This document shows positions 35,177 through 43,201 of a stretch of 47,325 nucleotides of DNA, piece by piece (the first letter of the stretch is position 1; each line of letters starts with the position of its first letter). Below the pieces are notes generated by a model. The model was not told where the DNA came from, searched no databases, and was given only the letters and a program-made list of their open reading frames with translations. Source of the stretch: Candidatus Omnitrophota bacterium (GTDB lineage Bacteria; Omnitrophota; Gorgyraeia; JABMRJ01). The stretch covers positions 1-47,325 of the forward strand of contig JADHWH010000007.1 in assembly GCA_016783555.1 (NCBI GenBank), given 5' to 3'. The position numbers and the translations under genes are program-made.

Positions 35177-35392
35177 ATGAATAGGCGCCTGGTTCTATCG
35201 ATATTTATACTCATAGTAGTGTCGATTTTAGTAATAGGGCAGACGAAATGGGGGGTGGCCGCAAAAGAAGAGAGATACTGGTTTATAAAGATAATCGAGA
35301 AATTAGAAAACGTTATGAAAAATCAGCAGGAGATCCTGAAAGAAGTAAGAGGAATGAAGGGCGCCATAAACGAGCTAAAAGGCAGGGAGTAA
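35177..35392 (+). CDS. Small membrane-anchored coiled-coil protein
   Basis: A 71-residue protein with an N-terminal membrane anchor or uncleaved signal (VLSIFILIVVSILVIG), then an amphipathic helix with heptad-like spacing (FIKIIEKLENVMKNQQEILKEVRGMKGAINELKG), suggesting a short periplasmic coiled coil. It starts at ATG 35177 and lies 13 bp before metV, so it may share its transcript. No family recognised. Confidence 0.6.
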   Translation: MNRRLVLSIFILIVVSILVIGQTKWGVAAKEERYWFIKIIEKLENVMKNQQEILKEVRGMKGAINELKGRE

Positions 35393-35405
35393 GGACTGCC
35401 TTATT

Positions 35406-36107
35406 ATGATAATAACAAGACCGAAGGAATTAAAAGAGATACTGAAGAAGATAGGTGACGAAAAGAAGATATTTATAGTCGGCTGCGGCGAGTGCGCCGC
35501 GACATGCGAGACCGGAGGCGAAAAAGACGTGCTCCGGGTTAAGGAGATCTTGGAGAAAGAAGGAAAGACGGTCACGGGCTGGGTAGTTCCCGAAGCCCCC
35601 TGTGTCGCAAGCCAGATAAAGATCGCTTTGGCCAAGAACAAAAAAGCGATTAAAGAGGCCGATTCGGTATTAGCCCTTATGTGCGGGCTGGGCGTTCAGT
35701 CTATGACGGAGAATGACAGAGATAAGAAGAGTATTCACGTAGGCTGTGATACGCTATTTATGGGGGAGGTAGACAAAGACGGGGTATTATTGGAGAGATG
35801 TTCAGCCTGCGGGGATTGTACGCTTGAAGAGACCGGCGGCATCTGCGCCGTAACGCGCTGCCCGAAAGGGTTGCTCGACGGTCCCTGCGGTGGTACTGAT
35901 AAAGGAAAATGCGAGGTTGACAAGGACAGAGATTGCGTCTGGACCTTGATATATAATACACTGAAAGAACGTAATAAACTCTATCTGATGAAAGACACGC
36001 ACCTTCCTAAAGACTACTCCAAGATGTCCAAACCTCGTCAATTAGTACCCCCGTCAATAGCCGCGAAGACACAAGGCCCAGGCAAAGCCCAGGGCGCCGC
36101 AAAATAA
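35406..36107 (+). CDS. metV: Methylene-tetrahydrofolate reductase C-terminal domain protein (MetV-like)
   Basis: A 233-residue, Cys-rich protein. The N-terminal half has FIVGCGECAATCETGGEKDV, the MTHFR_C/MetV signature. The C-terminal half has LERCSACGDCTLEETGGICAVTRCPKG and GPCGGTDKGKC, dense Cys motifs able to bind iron-sulfur clusters or zinc. In acetogens MetV is the partner of MetF in the methylene-THF reductase of the Wood-Ljungdahl pathway. No metF is adjacent here, so its partner must lie elsewhere. The Ala/Gly/Gln-rich tail is probably unstructured. It lies close to nifS (21 bp). Confidence 0.85.
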   Translation: MIITRPKELKEILKKIGDEKKIFIVGCGECAATCETGGEKDVLRVKEILEKEGKTVTGWVVPEAPCVASQIKIALAKNKKAIKEADSVLALMCGLGVQSMTENDRDKKSIHVGCDTLFMGEVDKDGVLLERCSACGDCTLEETGGICAVTRCPKGLLDGPCGGTDKGKCEVDKDRDCVWTLIYNTLKERNKLYLMKDTHLPKDYSKMSKPRQLVPPSIAAKTQGPGKAQGAAK

Positions 36108-36128
36108 AAATTTTAAAACAGACAAAAG

Positions 36129-37292
36129 ATGAAGAGAGTATATTTAGACCATAATGCCACTACGCCTACGCATCCCGATGTTGTAAGGGCGATGCAGCCT
36201 TATTACGAAGAGATCTTTGGCAACGCCTCGAGTGTCCACAGGTTTGGAAGAGAGGCAAGAAAGGCTGTTGAGGAAGCAAGGAAGAACCTGGCCTCGCTTT
36301 TGGGCGCAAAGCGCGCCGACGAAATAATATTTACAAGCGGGGGAACAGAGTCGGATAATTTTGCCATAAAGGGCGTCGCGCGCGCCTTGCGAGATAAAGG
36401 AAATCATATAATAACATCTTCCGTAGAGCACCTCGCCGTCCATAATACGTGCAAGTTTTTAGAAAAGAACGGCTATAGCGTAACCTATATCCCTGTAGAT
36501 AAATACGGCATAATTGACTTAGAGGCGTTTAAGAAGTCCATTACGGATGAGACTATACTTGTAACCATAATGTATGCCAATAATGAGACGGGGACTGTGG
36601 AGCCGCTTGCAGAGATAACGAAGATAGCGAAAGAGAGAGGCGTTTATCTCCACACAGACGCGGTCCAGGCAGTCGGCAAGATCGATGTGAACGTGGAAGA
36701 GTTGGGTGTTGACCTTTTGTCTCTGTCAGGCCATAAATTCTGCGGGCCAAAGGGCGTTGGGGCGCTTTATGTGAGGAGGGGTACGAAGATTGCGCCTATG
36801 CAGATCGGCGGCCACCATGAGAGGAATAGAAGGGCCGGCACGGAGAATGTACCCGCCATAGTCGGTATAGGAAAAGCGGCAGAACTGGCCGGAAAGAATA
36901 TGGCGCGCGAAGCGGCAAGAATAAGGGATTTAAGAGACAGATTGCAGGAAGGCATAGAAAAGAGCATAAAAGAGGTAAGATTAAACGGACACCCCGCCCG
37001 GAGGCTCCCGAACACATGCAACATAAGCTTTGAATATCTCGAAGGCGAGTCCATTATACTCAATCTTGACATGGAGGGCGTAGCCGTCTCGACGGGTTCC
37101 GCCTGCACTTCGGGGAGTCTAGAGCCTTCTCATGTGCTCATATCTATGGGGGTATCTCCCCAGACGGCACAAGGGTCTATAAGGTTTTCATTAGGCAGGG
37201 TAAATACCAAGGAAGATATAGATTATCTATTAAAGATCTTGCCTCCCATTATAGAGAGGCTGCGCAAGATGTCCCCGTTATATAAGGAGTAG
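36129..37292 (+). CDS. nifS: Cysteine desulfurase (NifS/IscS)
   Basis: A 387-residue PLP enzyme that delivers sulfur from cysteine for iron-sulfur cluster assembly. MKRVYLDHNATTPTHPDVVRAM is the family N-terminus; EHLAVHNTC holds a PLP-stacking His; LSGHKFCGPKG contains the PLP Lys; and the catalytic Cys is in STGSACTSGSLEPSHVL. The short form of that loop matches the NifS/IscS class. It is followed by the scaffold gene after 3 bp. Confidence 0.96.
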   Translation: MKRVYLDHNATTPTHPDVVRAMQPYYEEIFGNASSVHRFGREARKAVEEARKNLASLLGAKRADEIIFTSGGTESDNFAIKGVARALRDKGNHIITSSVEHLAVHNTCKFLEKNGYSVTYIPVDKYGIIDLEAFKKSITDETILVTIMYANNETGTVEPLAEITKIAKERGVYLHTDAVQAVGKIDVNVEELGVDLLSLSGHKFCGPKGVGALYVRRGTKIAPMQIGGHHERNRRAGTENVPAIVGIGKAAELAGKNMAREAARIRDLRDRLQEGIEKSIKEVRLNGHPARRLPNTCNISFEYLEGESIILNLDMEGVAVSTGSACTSGSLEPSHVLISMGVSPQTAQGSIRFSLGRVNTKEDIDYLLKILPPIIERLRKMSPLYKE

Positions 37293-37295
37293 ACG

Positions 37296-37697
37296 ATGGA
37301 ACGAGAATACAGCGAAAAGGTGATGGACCACTTCAGGAACCCCCGCAACGTCGGCGAGATTAAAGACGCAAGCGGCATCGGTAAAGTCGGAAATCCGGTC
37401 TGCGGCGATATAATGAACCTTTATATAAAAGTAGAAAATGACGTTATTGTCAACGCAAAATTTAAGACAATGGGTTGTGGCGCCGCTATAGCGACGTCGA
37501 GCATGGTGACAGAGTTGGTTAAAGGAAAGACGGTGAAAGAGGCACAGTCTATTTCTAACAGGGCAGTTGCCGAAGCATTAGGAGGGTTGCCCAAAATTAA
37601 ACTTCATTGTTCAGTTTTAGCAGAGGAAGGTTTAAAATTGGCTATAAAGGATTATCTTAAAAAAAGCGGCAAGCCCCTTGACGATGTAAAGAAGTGA
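37296..37697 (+). CDS. nifU: Iron-sulfur cluster scaffold protein (NifU/IscU type)
   Basis: A 133-residue U-type scaffold: EYSEKVMDHFRNPRNVGEI, then the three ligand Cys in GNPVCGDIM, KTMGCGAAIATSS and KLHCSVLAEEGL, with Asp in CGD. It receives sulfur from the neighbouring desulfurase and builds [2Fe-2S] clusters. Only the N-terminal NifU domain is present, as in IscU. The pair with nifS is the minimal two-gene arrangement seen in anaerobes. Confidence 0.95.
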   Translation: MEREYSEKVMDHFRNPRNVGEIKDASGIGKVGNPVCGDIMNLYIKVENDVIVNAKFKTMGCGAAIATSSMVTELVKGKTVKEAQSISNRAVAEALGGLPKIKLHCSVLAEEGLKLAIKDYLKKSGKPLDDVKK

Positions 37698-37709
37698 TAA
37701 TAGTAATAG

Positions 37710-38255
37710 ATGAAAAAGACCGAAATTAGAAAGAAGATAAAAGATAAGCTGAAGAGGCAAAAAAAAGAAGAGAAGTTCAAGAAAGATGAGATCATAAAGG
37801 AGAAATTATTATCGCTCTCAAGGTTTAAAGAAGCCAAGACTGTGGCGTTCTACGTTTCCGTGAAGGGCGAAGTTAATACAGAGGCGCTTATAGATGAGGC
37901 GCTCGCGATGGGAAAGCGTGTAGTCGTGCCGATAATAGTAAGGGATGATTTGGAGTTAAGAGAGATTAAGAGCCGCAAGGCCGAGCTGGCAAAAGGGCCT
38001 TACGGAATACCACAGCCAGCGGGTAAGAGCGTAAGTCCCTTTCCGAGGGATAAGGTCGATGTAATTATTGTGCCGGGCATAGCCTTCACCAGAGGCGGCT
38101 TGAGGCTCGGCCGTGGAAAGGGTTTCTACGATAAATTTCTTAAAACCTTACCGCGCCGGGTAAAGAAGATAGGCCTGGCATACGACTTACAGATCATCGA
38201 GCATCTACCCACGATCCCAAACGATTTTCCCGTCGATATGGTTATTACTAACTAG
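37710..38255 (+). CDS. fau: 5-formyltetrahydrofolate cyclo-ligase
   Basis: A 181-residue enzyme (MTHFS family) converting 5-formyl-THF to 5,10-methenyl-THF with ATP. It has the family core DVIIVPGIAFTRGGLRLGRGKGFYDKFL and a basic N-terminal helix. Together with metV upstream it fits a one-carbon/folate theme. In E. coli the 6S RNA gene adjoins this gene; here the 6S candidate lies next to rarA instead. Confidence 0.93.
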   Translation: MKKTEIRKKIKDKLKRQKKEEKFKKDEIIKEKLLSLSRFKEAKTVAFYVSVKGEVNTEALIDEALAMGKRVVVPIIVRDDLELREIKSRKAELAKGPYGIPQPAGKSVSPFPRDKVDVIIVPGIAFTRGGLRLGRGKGFYDKFLKTLPRRVKKIGLAYDLQIIEHLPTIPNDFPVDMVITN

Positions 38256-38276
38256 GAACGAAAATTCTGAATATTT

Positions 38277-38299
38277 AGCTTTCAGTCATCAGCTTTCAG
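38277..38299. repeat. Short direct repeats AGCTTTCAG
   Basis: AGCTTTCAG occurs at 38277-38285 and 38291-38299 in the fau-rny gap. This alternating motif is of the simple slippage type. No function is evident. Confidence 0.4.
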
Positions 38300-38351
38300 C
38301 TTAATTTTTTAGCAGAAGACCGAAAGCCTTAACATAGATAAGGAGGAAGAA

Positions 38352-39923
38352 ATGTTTAATAATATGAGCGTTACTTATATCGGACTAGGAATCCTCGGCG
38401 GCGTATTCTTCTTTTTTCTGGGATATATGATCAGGAAGTATGTGGCCAGGTGGAAGGGGAAGGTCGCGGAAGAGAGGGCGAAGACTATCTTGGCCGAAAC
38501 CAAAAGAGAGACTGACAACAGGCGGCGAGAAGTGGAGATCGAGGCCAAAGACCTTCTTCATAAGATGAGGATAGACTTTGAGAAAGAGACCAAAGAGAGG
38601 CGCCAGGAACTGGCTAACCTGGAGAGGAGACTCATCCAGAAAGAGGAAAATATAGACAAAAAGGTGGATCTCTTAGACAGAAGAGAAAGAGAAGTCGTAG
38701 CGAAAGAAAGGTCTATTTATTCGAGGGAAAAGTCGCTGGTTACAAGGCGGAGAGAGCTCGATGAGATACTGGCGGAGGAGAGGAACAAGCTCCAGCAGAT
38801 ATCGGGACTCAGCAAGGAAGAGGCAAAGAAGATTCTTCTTAAGAGGATGGAGAACGATGCAAAACGAGAGGCCGCCGTCATGCTCAAGAGGGTAGAGGAT
38901 GAGACGAAGGCAAAGGCCGACAAAGAGGCAAGAAAGATTATAGGGCTTGCAATACAGCGCTGCGCGGCAGACCATACGGTAGAATCTACGGTAAGCGTCG
39001 TAAACCTGCCGAGCGACGATATGAAGGGCAGGATCATAGGAAGAGAGGGGAGGAACATCAGGGCGCTTGAGATAGCCACAGGCGTCGATGTTATAGTCGA
39101 TGATACGCCGGAAGCGGTTATCCTTTCCGGCTTCGATATCGTAAAAAGAGAGATCGCGCGGTTATCGCTCGAGAGGCTTCTGGAAGACGGCAGGATCCAT
39201 CCCGGCAGGATTGAGGAGGTTGTAGAGAAGGTAAAACGCGAGATGGAAAATACCATACGCGAAGAGGGCGAGAAGGCCGCATTCGACATAGGGGTGGCTA
39301 ATCTGCACCCAGAGATAATAAGACTCCTGGGCAGGCTAAGATATAGAACCAGTTACGGCCAGAATGTTCTTCAGCACTCAAAAGAAGTGGCATACCTTAT
39401 GGGCATTATAGCGAGCGAGCTTAAGATAGATTTTAATCTGGCAAGGCGCATAGGCCTGCTCCATGATATAGGCAAGGCCGTAAGCCATGAGGTCGAGGGC
39501 ACGCACGCAAAGATAGGATCGGATCTGGCAAAAAGATACAATGAGTCTGATATAGTTGTACACGCCATAGAGGCGCACCATCAGGACATAGAGCCGAAGA
39601 CGCTCCTGGCTGTTTTGGTCCAGGCCGCAGACGCCATAAGCGCGACGAGGCCCGGCGCAAGACGCGAGACCCTCGAGACGTATATAAAGAGGCTGGAGAA
39701 GCTCGAGTCCATAGCCGATTCGTTTAAAGGTGTGGATAAGGCGTACGCCATACAGGCGGGCCGCGAGATAAGGGTCATAGTCCAGCCGAATATGATAGAC
39801 GATTCGCAGGCCGTAGTTCTGGCGCGTGATATTACGGGAAAGATCGAAGAAGGATTGGAGTATCCGGGCCAGATTAAGGTGACGGTGATCCGTGAGACAA
39901 GAGCTATCGAGTACGCTAAATGA
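38352..39923 (+). CDS. rny: Ribonuclease Y
   Basis: A 523-residue membrane-anchored endoribonuclease that initiates mRNA decay. An N-terminal membrane helix ([19 protein letters not shown]), a long charged coiled coil (about 35-205), a KH domain ([32 protein letters not shown]) and an HD domain ([27 protein letters not shown], with EAHHQDIEP) are all present in the normal order. ymdB follows, the standard pair in many bacteria, here separated by a MITE-like repeat. Confidence 0.97.
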   Translation: MFNNMSVTYIGLGILGGVFFFFLGYMIRKYVARWKGKVAEERAKTILAETKRETDNRRREVEIEAKDLLHKMRIDFEKETKERRQELANLERRLIQKEENIDKKVDLLDRREREVVAKERSIYSREKSLVTRRRELDEILAEERNKLQQISGLSKEEAKKILLKRMENDAKREAAVMLKRVEDETKAKADKEARKIIGLAIQRCAADHTVESTVSVVNLPSDDMKGRIIGREGRNIRALEIATGVDVIVDDTPEAVILSGFDIVKREIARLSLERLLEDGRIHPGRIEEVVEKVKREMENTIREEGEKAAFDIGVANLHPEIIRLLGRLRYRTSYGQNVLQHSKEVAYLMGIIASELKIDFNLARRIGLLHDIGKAVSHEVEGTHAKIGSDLAKRYNESDIVVHAIEAHHQDIEPKTLLAVLVQAADAISATRPGARRETLETYIKRLEKLESIADSFKGVDKAYAIQAGREIRVIVQPNMIDDSQAVVLARDITGKIEEGLEYPGQIKVTVIRETRAIEYAK

Positions 39924-39924
39924 G

Positions 39925-40061
39925 AAATTCGAAATCCGAATATCGAAATCCGAAACAAATTCGAATTACCAAAATTCGAATGACCGAAACAAAAAGTTTT
40001 GAAAATTTAAAAATTCAAATTTCGGATTTGTTTCGAATTTCGGATTTCGTGCTTCGAATTT
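39925..40061 (-). repeat. MITE-like element, copy 2 (opposite orientation to copy 1)
   Basis: The reverse complement begins AAATTCGAAGCACGAAATCC and ends ATTCGGATTTCGAATTT, matching the copy at 19429-19566 almost base for base over the outer 40-45 bp on each side, with divergence in the centre. It begins one base after the rny stop codon and ends 13 bp before ymdB. Confidence 0.9.
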
Positions 40062-40074
40062 AAAAGGAGTTGCT

Positions 40075-40857
40075 ATGAAGATATTATTCGCAGGTGATAT
40101 TGTGGGGAGTCCCGGCAGGAAGGCCGTGGCTGCGCTGATTCCCCAACTGAAGAAGAGAGAGAAGGCAGAGTTTGTTATCGCAAACGGCGAGAACGCGGCC
40201 GGCGGAAGCGGGGTAACGCCGAGGATTGCGGAAGAGCTTTTTAATTCAGGGGTAGATATTATTACCTCGGGAGACCATATATGGAAGAGAAGAGAGATTA
40301 TCGAGATATTGGACCAGAGGCCCAATATCTTAAGGCCGGCCAATTATCCGCCGGGTGCCCCGGGGCTCGGTTCGCATGTTGTCAGGAGTAAAAAAGGCAA
40401 CCTCGTCGGCGTTATAAATTTGGTGGGCAGGGTATTCATGGAGGCGCTAGACTGTCCTTTTCGAAAGGCCAGAGAAGAGATAGAGACCATAAAGAAGGAG
40501 ACCAAGGTCATAATAGTGGACATACACGCCGAGGCGACGAGCGAGAAGATAGCCATGGGCTGGTACCTGGATGGATTGGTAAGCGCCGTCGTAGGGACGC
40601 ATACGCACGTGCAGACCGCAGATGAAAGAATACTGCCCCAAGGGACGGCCTATATTACCGATGTCGGCATGACAGGGCCTCACGATTCTGTCATAGGAAG
40701 AAGAAAAGAGCAGATACTCGCGAGGTTCATAACGCAGCTCCCGACGCGATTTGAGATGGCGGAGGAGGACGTGCAGCTGAATGGCGTTGTGCTGGAGATA
40801 GACGAGAAGACCGGAAAGGCAGGCTCAATAAAGAGGCTTCAGGAGAAGCTGAAATAA
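40075..40857 (+). CDS. ymdB: YmdB-family metallophosphoesterase
   Basis: A 260-residue protein of the TIGR00282 family: ILFAGDIVGSPGRKAV (metal-binding Asp), FVIANGENAAGGSGVT, DIITSGDHIWKRREI (where the calcineurin-like GNH reads GDH), VVGTHTHVQTADERILP and GTAYITDVGMTGPHDSVIG. YmdB acts on 2',3'-cyclic nucleotides or RNA ends and is functionally tied to RNase Y. The position after rny supports the call. Confidence 0.93.
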   Translation: MKILFAGDIVGSPGRKAVAALIPQLKKREKAEFVIANGENAAGGSGVTPRIAEELFNSGVDIITSGDHIWKRREIIEILDQRPNILRPANYPPGAPGLGSHVVRSKKGNLVGVINLVGRVFMEALDCPFRKAREEIETIKKETKVIIVDIHAEATSEKIAMGWYLDGLVSAVVGTHTHVQTADERILPQGTAYITDVGMTGPHDSVIGRRKEQILARFITQLPTRFEMAEEDVQLNGVVLEIDEKTGKAGSIKRLQEKLK

Positions 40858-40871
40858 GAGCGGTACTTACC

Positions 40872-41711
40872 ATGCATAGAATCATCTCGAAAGAAAAATT
40901 AAATCCTGTGATCCATAAGATGATAATAGAGGCGCCGCGCGCTGCCCAAAGGGTAAGGCCGGGGCAGTTTGTCATTATAATGATTGATGAAAAAGGCGAG
41001 AGAATTCCTCTTACTATATGCGGCCACGATAAGGATAAGGGGACCATTACGATAATATTTCAGGAAGCGGGAAAGACCACGAAGAAGCTCGCTCGATTAA
41101 AAGAGGGGGACACGCTTTTAAATACTGCCGGGCCGCTCGGCAGGCCTACCATGGTGACGAAGACCGGAAAGATAGTCCTCATAGGCGGCGGTGTTGGGAT
41201 AGCGGAGCTTCTCCCTATCGCGCAGTTTGCCAAGGAGCTGGGAGGAGACCTTACTATAATAATAGGCGCGAGGTCCGGGGATCTGCTTATCCTGGAAGAT
41301 GAATTAAGGCGCCTTACAGAAAGGGTATATGTCACAACCGATGACGGTTCTTACGGGGAGAAAGGCGTGGTAACGCAGCCCTTAAAGAGACTTCTTGAGA
41401 AAGAGAAATTCAGCCTCGCTTACTGCGTCGGGCCGGATATCATGATGAAGCACGTATGCCTCACGACAAAAGAGGCGAATCTTAAGACCATCGTCTCTTT
41501 GGATGCGAATATGGTAGACGCGACAGGCATGTGCGGCACATGCAGGGTCATGGTGGGCGGCGAGACCAAGTTTTCATGCGTCGACGGGCCGGAATTCGAC
41601 GGGCATCAAGTCGACTTTACCGAGTTTATGGCGAGGCAGAAGCGTTTCGAAAGAGAAGAGAGAATTGCGCTTGAGAATTTCGAAAAAGAGTGCAGGTGTA
41701 AAAAACGATGA
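40872..41711 (+). CDS. nfnA: NfnA-like FAD/[2Fe-2S] oxidoreductase subunit
   Basis: A 279-residue protein of the dihydroorotate dehydrogenase electron-transfer/sulfide dehydrogenase beta type. The FAD-binding domain carries RPGQFVIIMIDEKGERIPLTIC, the nucleotide-binding domain GKIVLIGGGVGIAELLPIA, and the C-terminal Cys set (MCGTCRVMVGGETKFSCVDGPEFD) holds a [2Fe-2S] cluster. With the next gene it would form NfnAB, the electron-bifurcating NADH-dependent reduced ferredoxin:NADP oxidoreductase, or the related sulfide dehydrogenase. Its stop codon overlaps the original ATG of nfnB (ATGA). Confidence 0.88.
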   Translation: MHRIISKEKLNPVIHKMIIEAPRAAQRVRPGQFVIIMIDEKGERIPLTICGHDKDKGTITIIFQEAGKTTKKLARLKEGDTLLNTAGPLGRPTMVTKTGKIVLIGGGVGIAELLPIAQFAKELGGDLTIIIGARSGDLLILEDELRRLTERVYVTTDDGSYGEKGVVTQPLKRLLEKEKFSLAYCVGPDIMMKHVCLTTKEANLKTIVSLDANMVDATGMCGTCRVMVGGETKFSCVDGPEFDGHQVDFTEFMARQKRFEREERIALENFEKECRCKKR

Positions 41712-41764
41712 GCCCCGTTAGACCTCACAAGAGGTTACCGGGGTGTGGAGGTCTAACGGGGTGA
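41708..41764 (+). CDS. Short leader ORF (18 codons) at the nfnB start
   Basis: ATG 41708 overlaps the nfnA stop and begins an 18-codon frame (MSPVRPHKR...LTG) that ends at TGA 41762-41764, overlapping the GTG start of nfnB (GTGA). It is read through the palindromic element. It parallels the rpmH leader: original start, element, stop overlapped with the new start. Probably a by-product of insertion that keeps translational coupling. Confidence 0.45.
   Translation: MSPVRPHKRLPGCGGLTG
41714..41760. repeat. CCCGTTAG-family palindromic element at the nfnB start codon
   Basis: Arms CCCGTTAGACCTC (41714-41726) and GAGGTCTAACGGG (41748-41760) are perfect and identical to the coaC copy; the loop is 21 bases. 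Flanks ATGAGC (41708-41713) and GTGAGG (41761-41766) share TGAG, a weathered 6-bp duplication. GGAGG at 41747-41751 sits nine bases before the GTG start. Confidence 0.85.
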
Positions 41765-43161
41765 GGAAGCAGCCGCCGGAAGAGAGGATAAAGAATTTTA
41801 ACGAAGTCGCGCTCGGGCTTTCGGAGAGAGAGACGCTCGATGAGGCCAAAGGCTGCCTTGGGTGTAAAAAGGCAAATTGTGTCAAAGGCTGCCCTGTTGA
41901 GATAGATATACCCGCTTTTATAGGATTGGTAAAAGAGAAGAGATACGTTGAGGCCGCAGAGAAGATAAAAGAGAAGAATAACCTCCCGGCGATATGCGGC
42001 AGGGTCTGTCCGCAGGAAGACCAGTGCGAGAAGGCCTGCGTCCTTTTTAAGAAAGGAAGGCCGATCAAGATAGGCTACCTCGAGAGATTTGTTGCGGCCC
42101 GGGAGATGGAAAAAGGCGAAAGAGCGGAAACCAAAAAGCGAAAGACCGCGGAGAATAACGGAAAGAAGGTTGCTGTAATCGGCTCCGGCCCGGCAGGGCT
42201 TACCTGCAGCGCCGACCTTGCCAAGATGGGATACGATGTCACGGTCTTTGAGTCCCTGCATAAACCCGGAGGAGTGCTTGTCTATGGGATACCGGAATTC
42301 AGGCTGCCGAAAGAGATCGTTCGATATGAAGTCGAATATGTGCGCAGCCTCGGCGTAAAGACCGAGACGAATGTTATCATAGGAAGGACCGCAACGCTGG
42401 ATGATTTAAGAAGAGAGGGGTTCCGGGCGTTTTTTGTAGGAAGCGGGGCGGGGCTCCCGTACTTTATGGGCATAGAAGGTGAGAACCTAAACGGCGTATA
42501 TTCGGCAAATGAGTTTTTGACAAGGATAAACCTGATGAAGGCGTATCTTTTTTCCAGATACGACACCCCCGTAACGGTCGGCAGCAGAGTCGGGGTTATA
42601 GGCGGGGGTAACGTGGCCATGGATTCGGCAAGATGCGCTAAACGCCTTGGCGCAAAAGAGGTCATCATAATATACAGAAGGACAGAGAAGGAGATGCCGG
42701 CCAGGTGTGAGGAGATCGAGAATGCCAAAGAAGAGGGTATAAGGTTTGAACTGCTCACTAATCCGACGAGGCTTTTAGGTAAAGACGGTTGGATAAAAGA
42801 GGCAGAGTGCGTAAGAAACTCACTCGGCGAGCCGGATGCGTCCGGCCGCAGAAGGCCTCTTCCTATAGAGGGGTCCGAATTTAAGATTGGACTGGATACA
42901 TTGGTCTGCGCGATCGGCCAGGGCCCCAATCCACTTCTATTGTCGACCATACCGGATTTGAGATTGACCAAAAGAGGAAATATAGAAGCGGATGAAGATG
43001 GCGCGACATCCATCCCGGGTGTCTTTGCAGGAGGAGATATAGTAACGGGCGCAGCGACCGTAATATCGGCGATGGGCGCGGCTAAGAAATCTGCGCGCGC
43101 CATCAATAGATACTTAAAGGACTCGTCATTGCGAGGCGCGAAGCGCCGAAGCAATCTCTAG
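41761..43161 (+). CDS. nfnB: NfnB-like NAD(P)H oxidoreductase (GltD/GltA-homologous large subunit)
   Basis: About 466 residues from GTG 41761. The N-terminal ferredoxin-like domain has two Cys clusters (CLGCKKANCVKGCPVEI and CGRVCPQEDQCEKACV) for [4Fe-4S] clusters. Then come the FAD site VAVIGSGPAGLTCSADLA and the NADPH site VGVIGGGNVAMDSARCA, with GVFAGGDIVTGAATV at the end. It forms the bifurcating partner of nfnA. Both ends are repeat-altered: a CCCGTTAG element occupies the start, and the last residues (SSLRGAKRRSNL) plus the stop come from an ATTGCTTCG-family palindrome. The natural C-terminus was probably near AINRYLKD. Confidence 0.9.
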   Translation: MRKQPPEERIKNFNEVALGLSERETLDEAKGCLGCKKANCVKGCPVEIDIPAFIGLVKEKRYVEAAEKIKEKNNLPAICGRVCPQEDQCEKACVLFKKGRPIKIGYLERFVAAREMEKGERAETKKRKTAENNGKKVAVIGSGPAGLTCSADLAKMGYDVTVFESLHKPGGVLVYGIPEFRLPKEIVRYEVEYVRSLGVKTETNVIIGRTATLDDLRREGFRAFFVGSGAGLPYFMGIEGENLNGVYSANEFLTRINLMKAYLFSRYDTPVTVGSRVGVIGGGNVAMDSARCAKRLGAKEVIIIYRRTEKEMPARCEEIENAKEEGIRFELLTNPTRLLGKDGWIKEAECVRNSLGEPDASGRRRPLPIEGSEFKIGLDTLVCAIGQGPNPLLLSTIPDLRLTKRGNIEADEDGATSIPGVFAGGDIVTGAATVISAMGAAKKSARAINRYLKDSSLRGAKRRSNL

Positions 43162-43190
43162 AGATTGCTTCGCTTCGCTCGCAATGACGA
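43123..43190. repeat. ATTGCTTCG-family palindrome, copy 3, spanning the nfnB end
   Basis: TCGTCATTGCGAG ... GAAGCAATCTC and GAGATTGCTTCG ... CTCGCAATGACGA are two inverted halves joined at CTCTAGAG, making a 68-bp near-perfect palindrome. It encodes the final 12 or so residues and the TAG stop of nfnB and reaches within 12 bp of the xseA start. Confidence 0.85.
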
Positions 43191-43201
43191 TAAGCAGGAA
43201 T

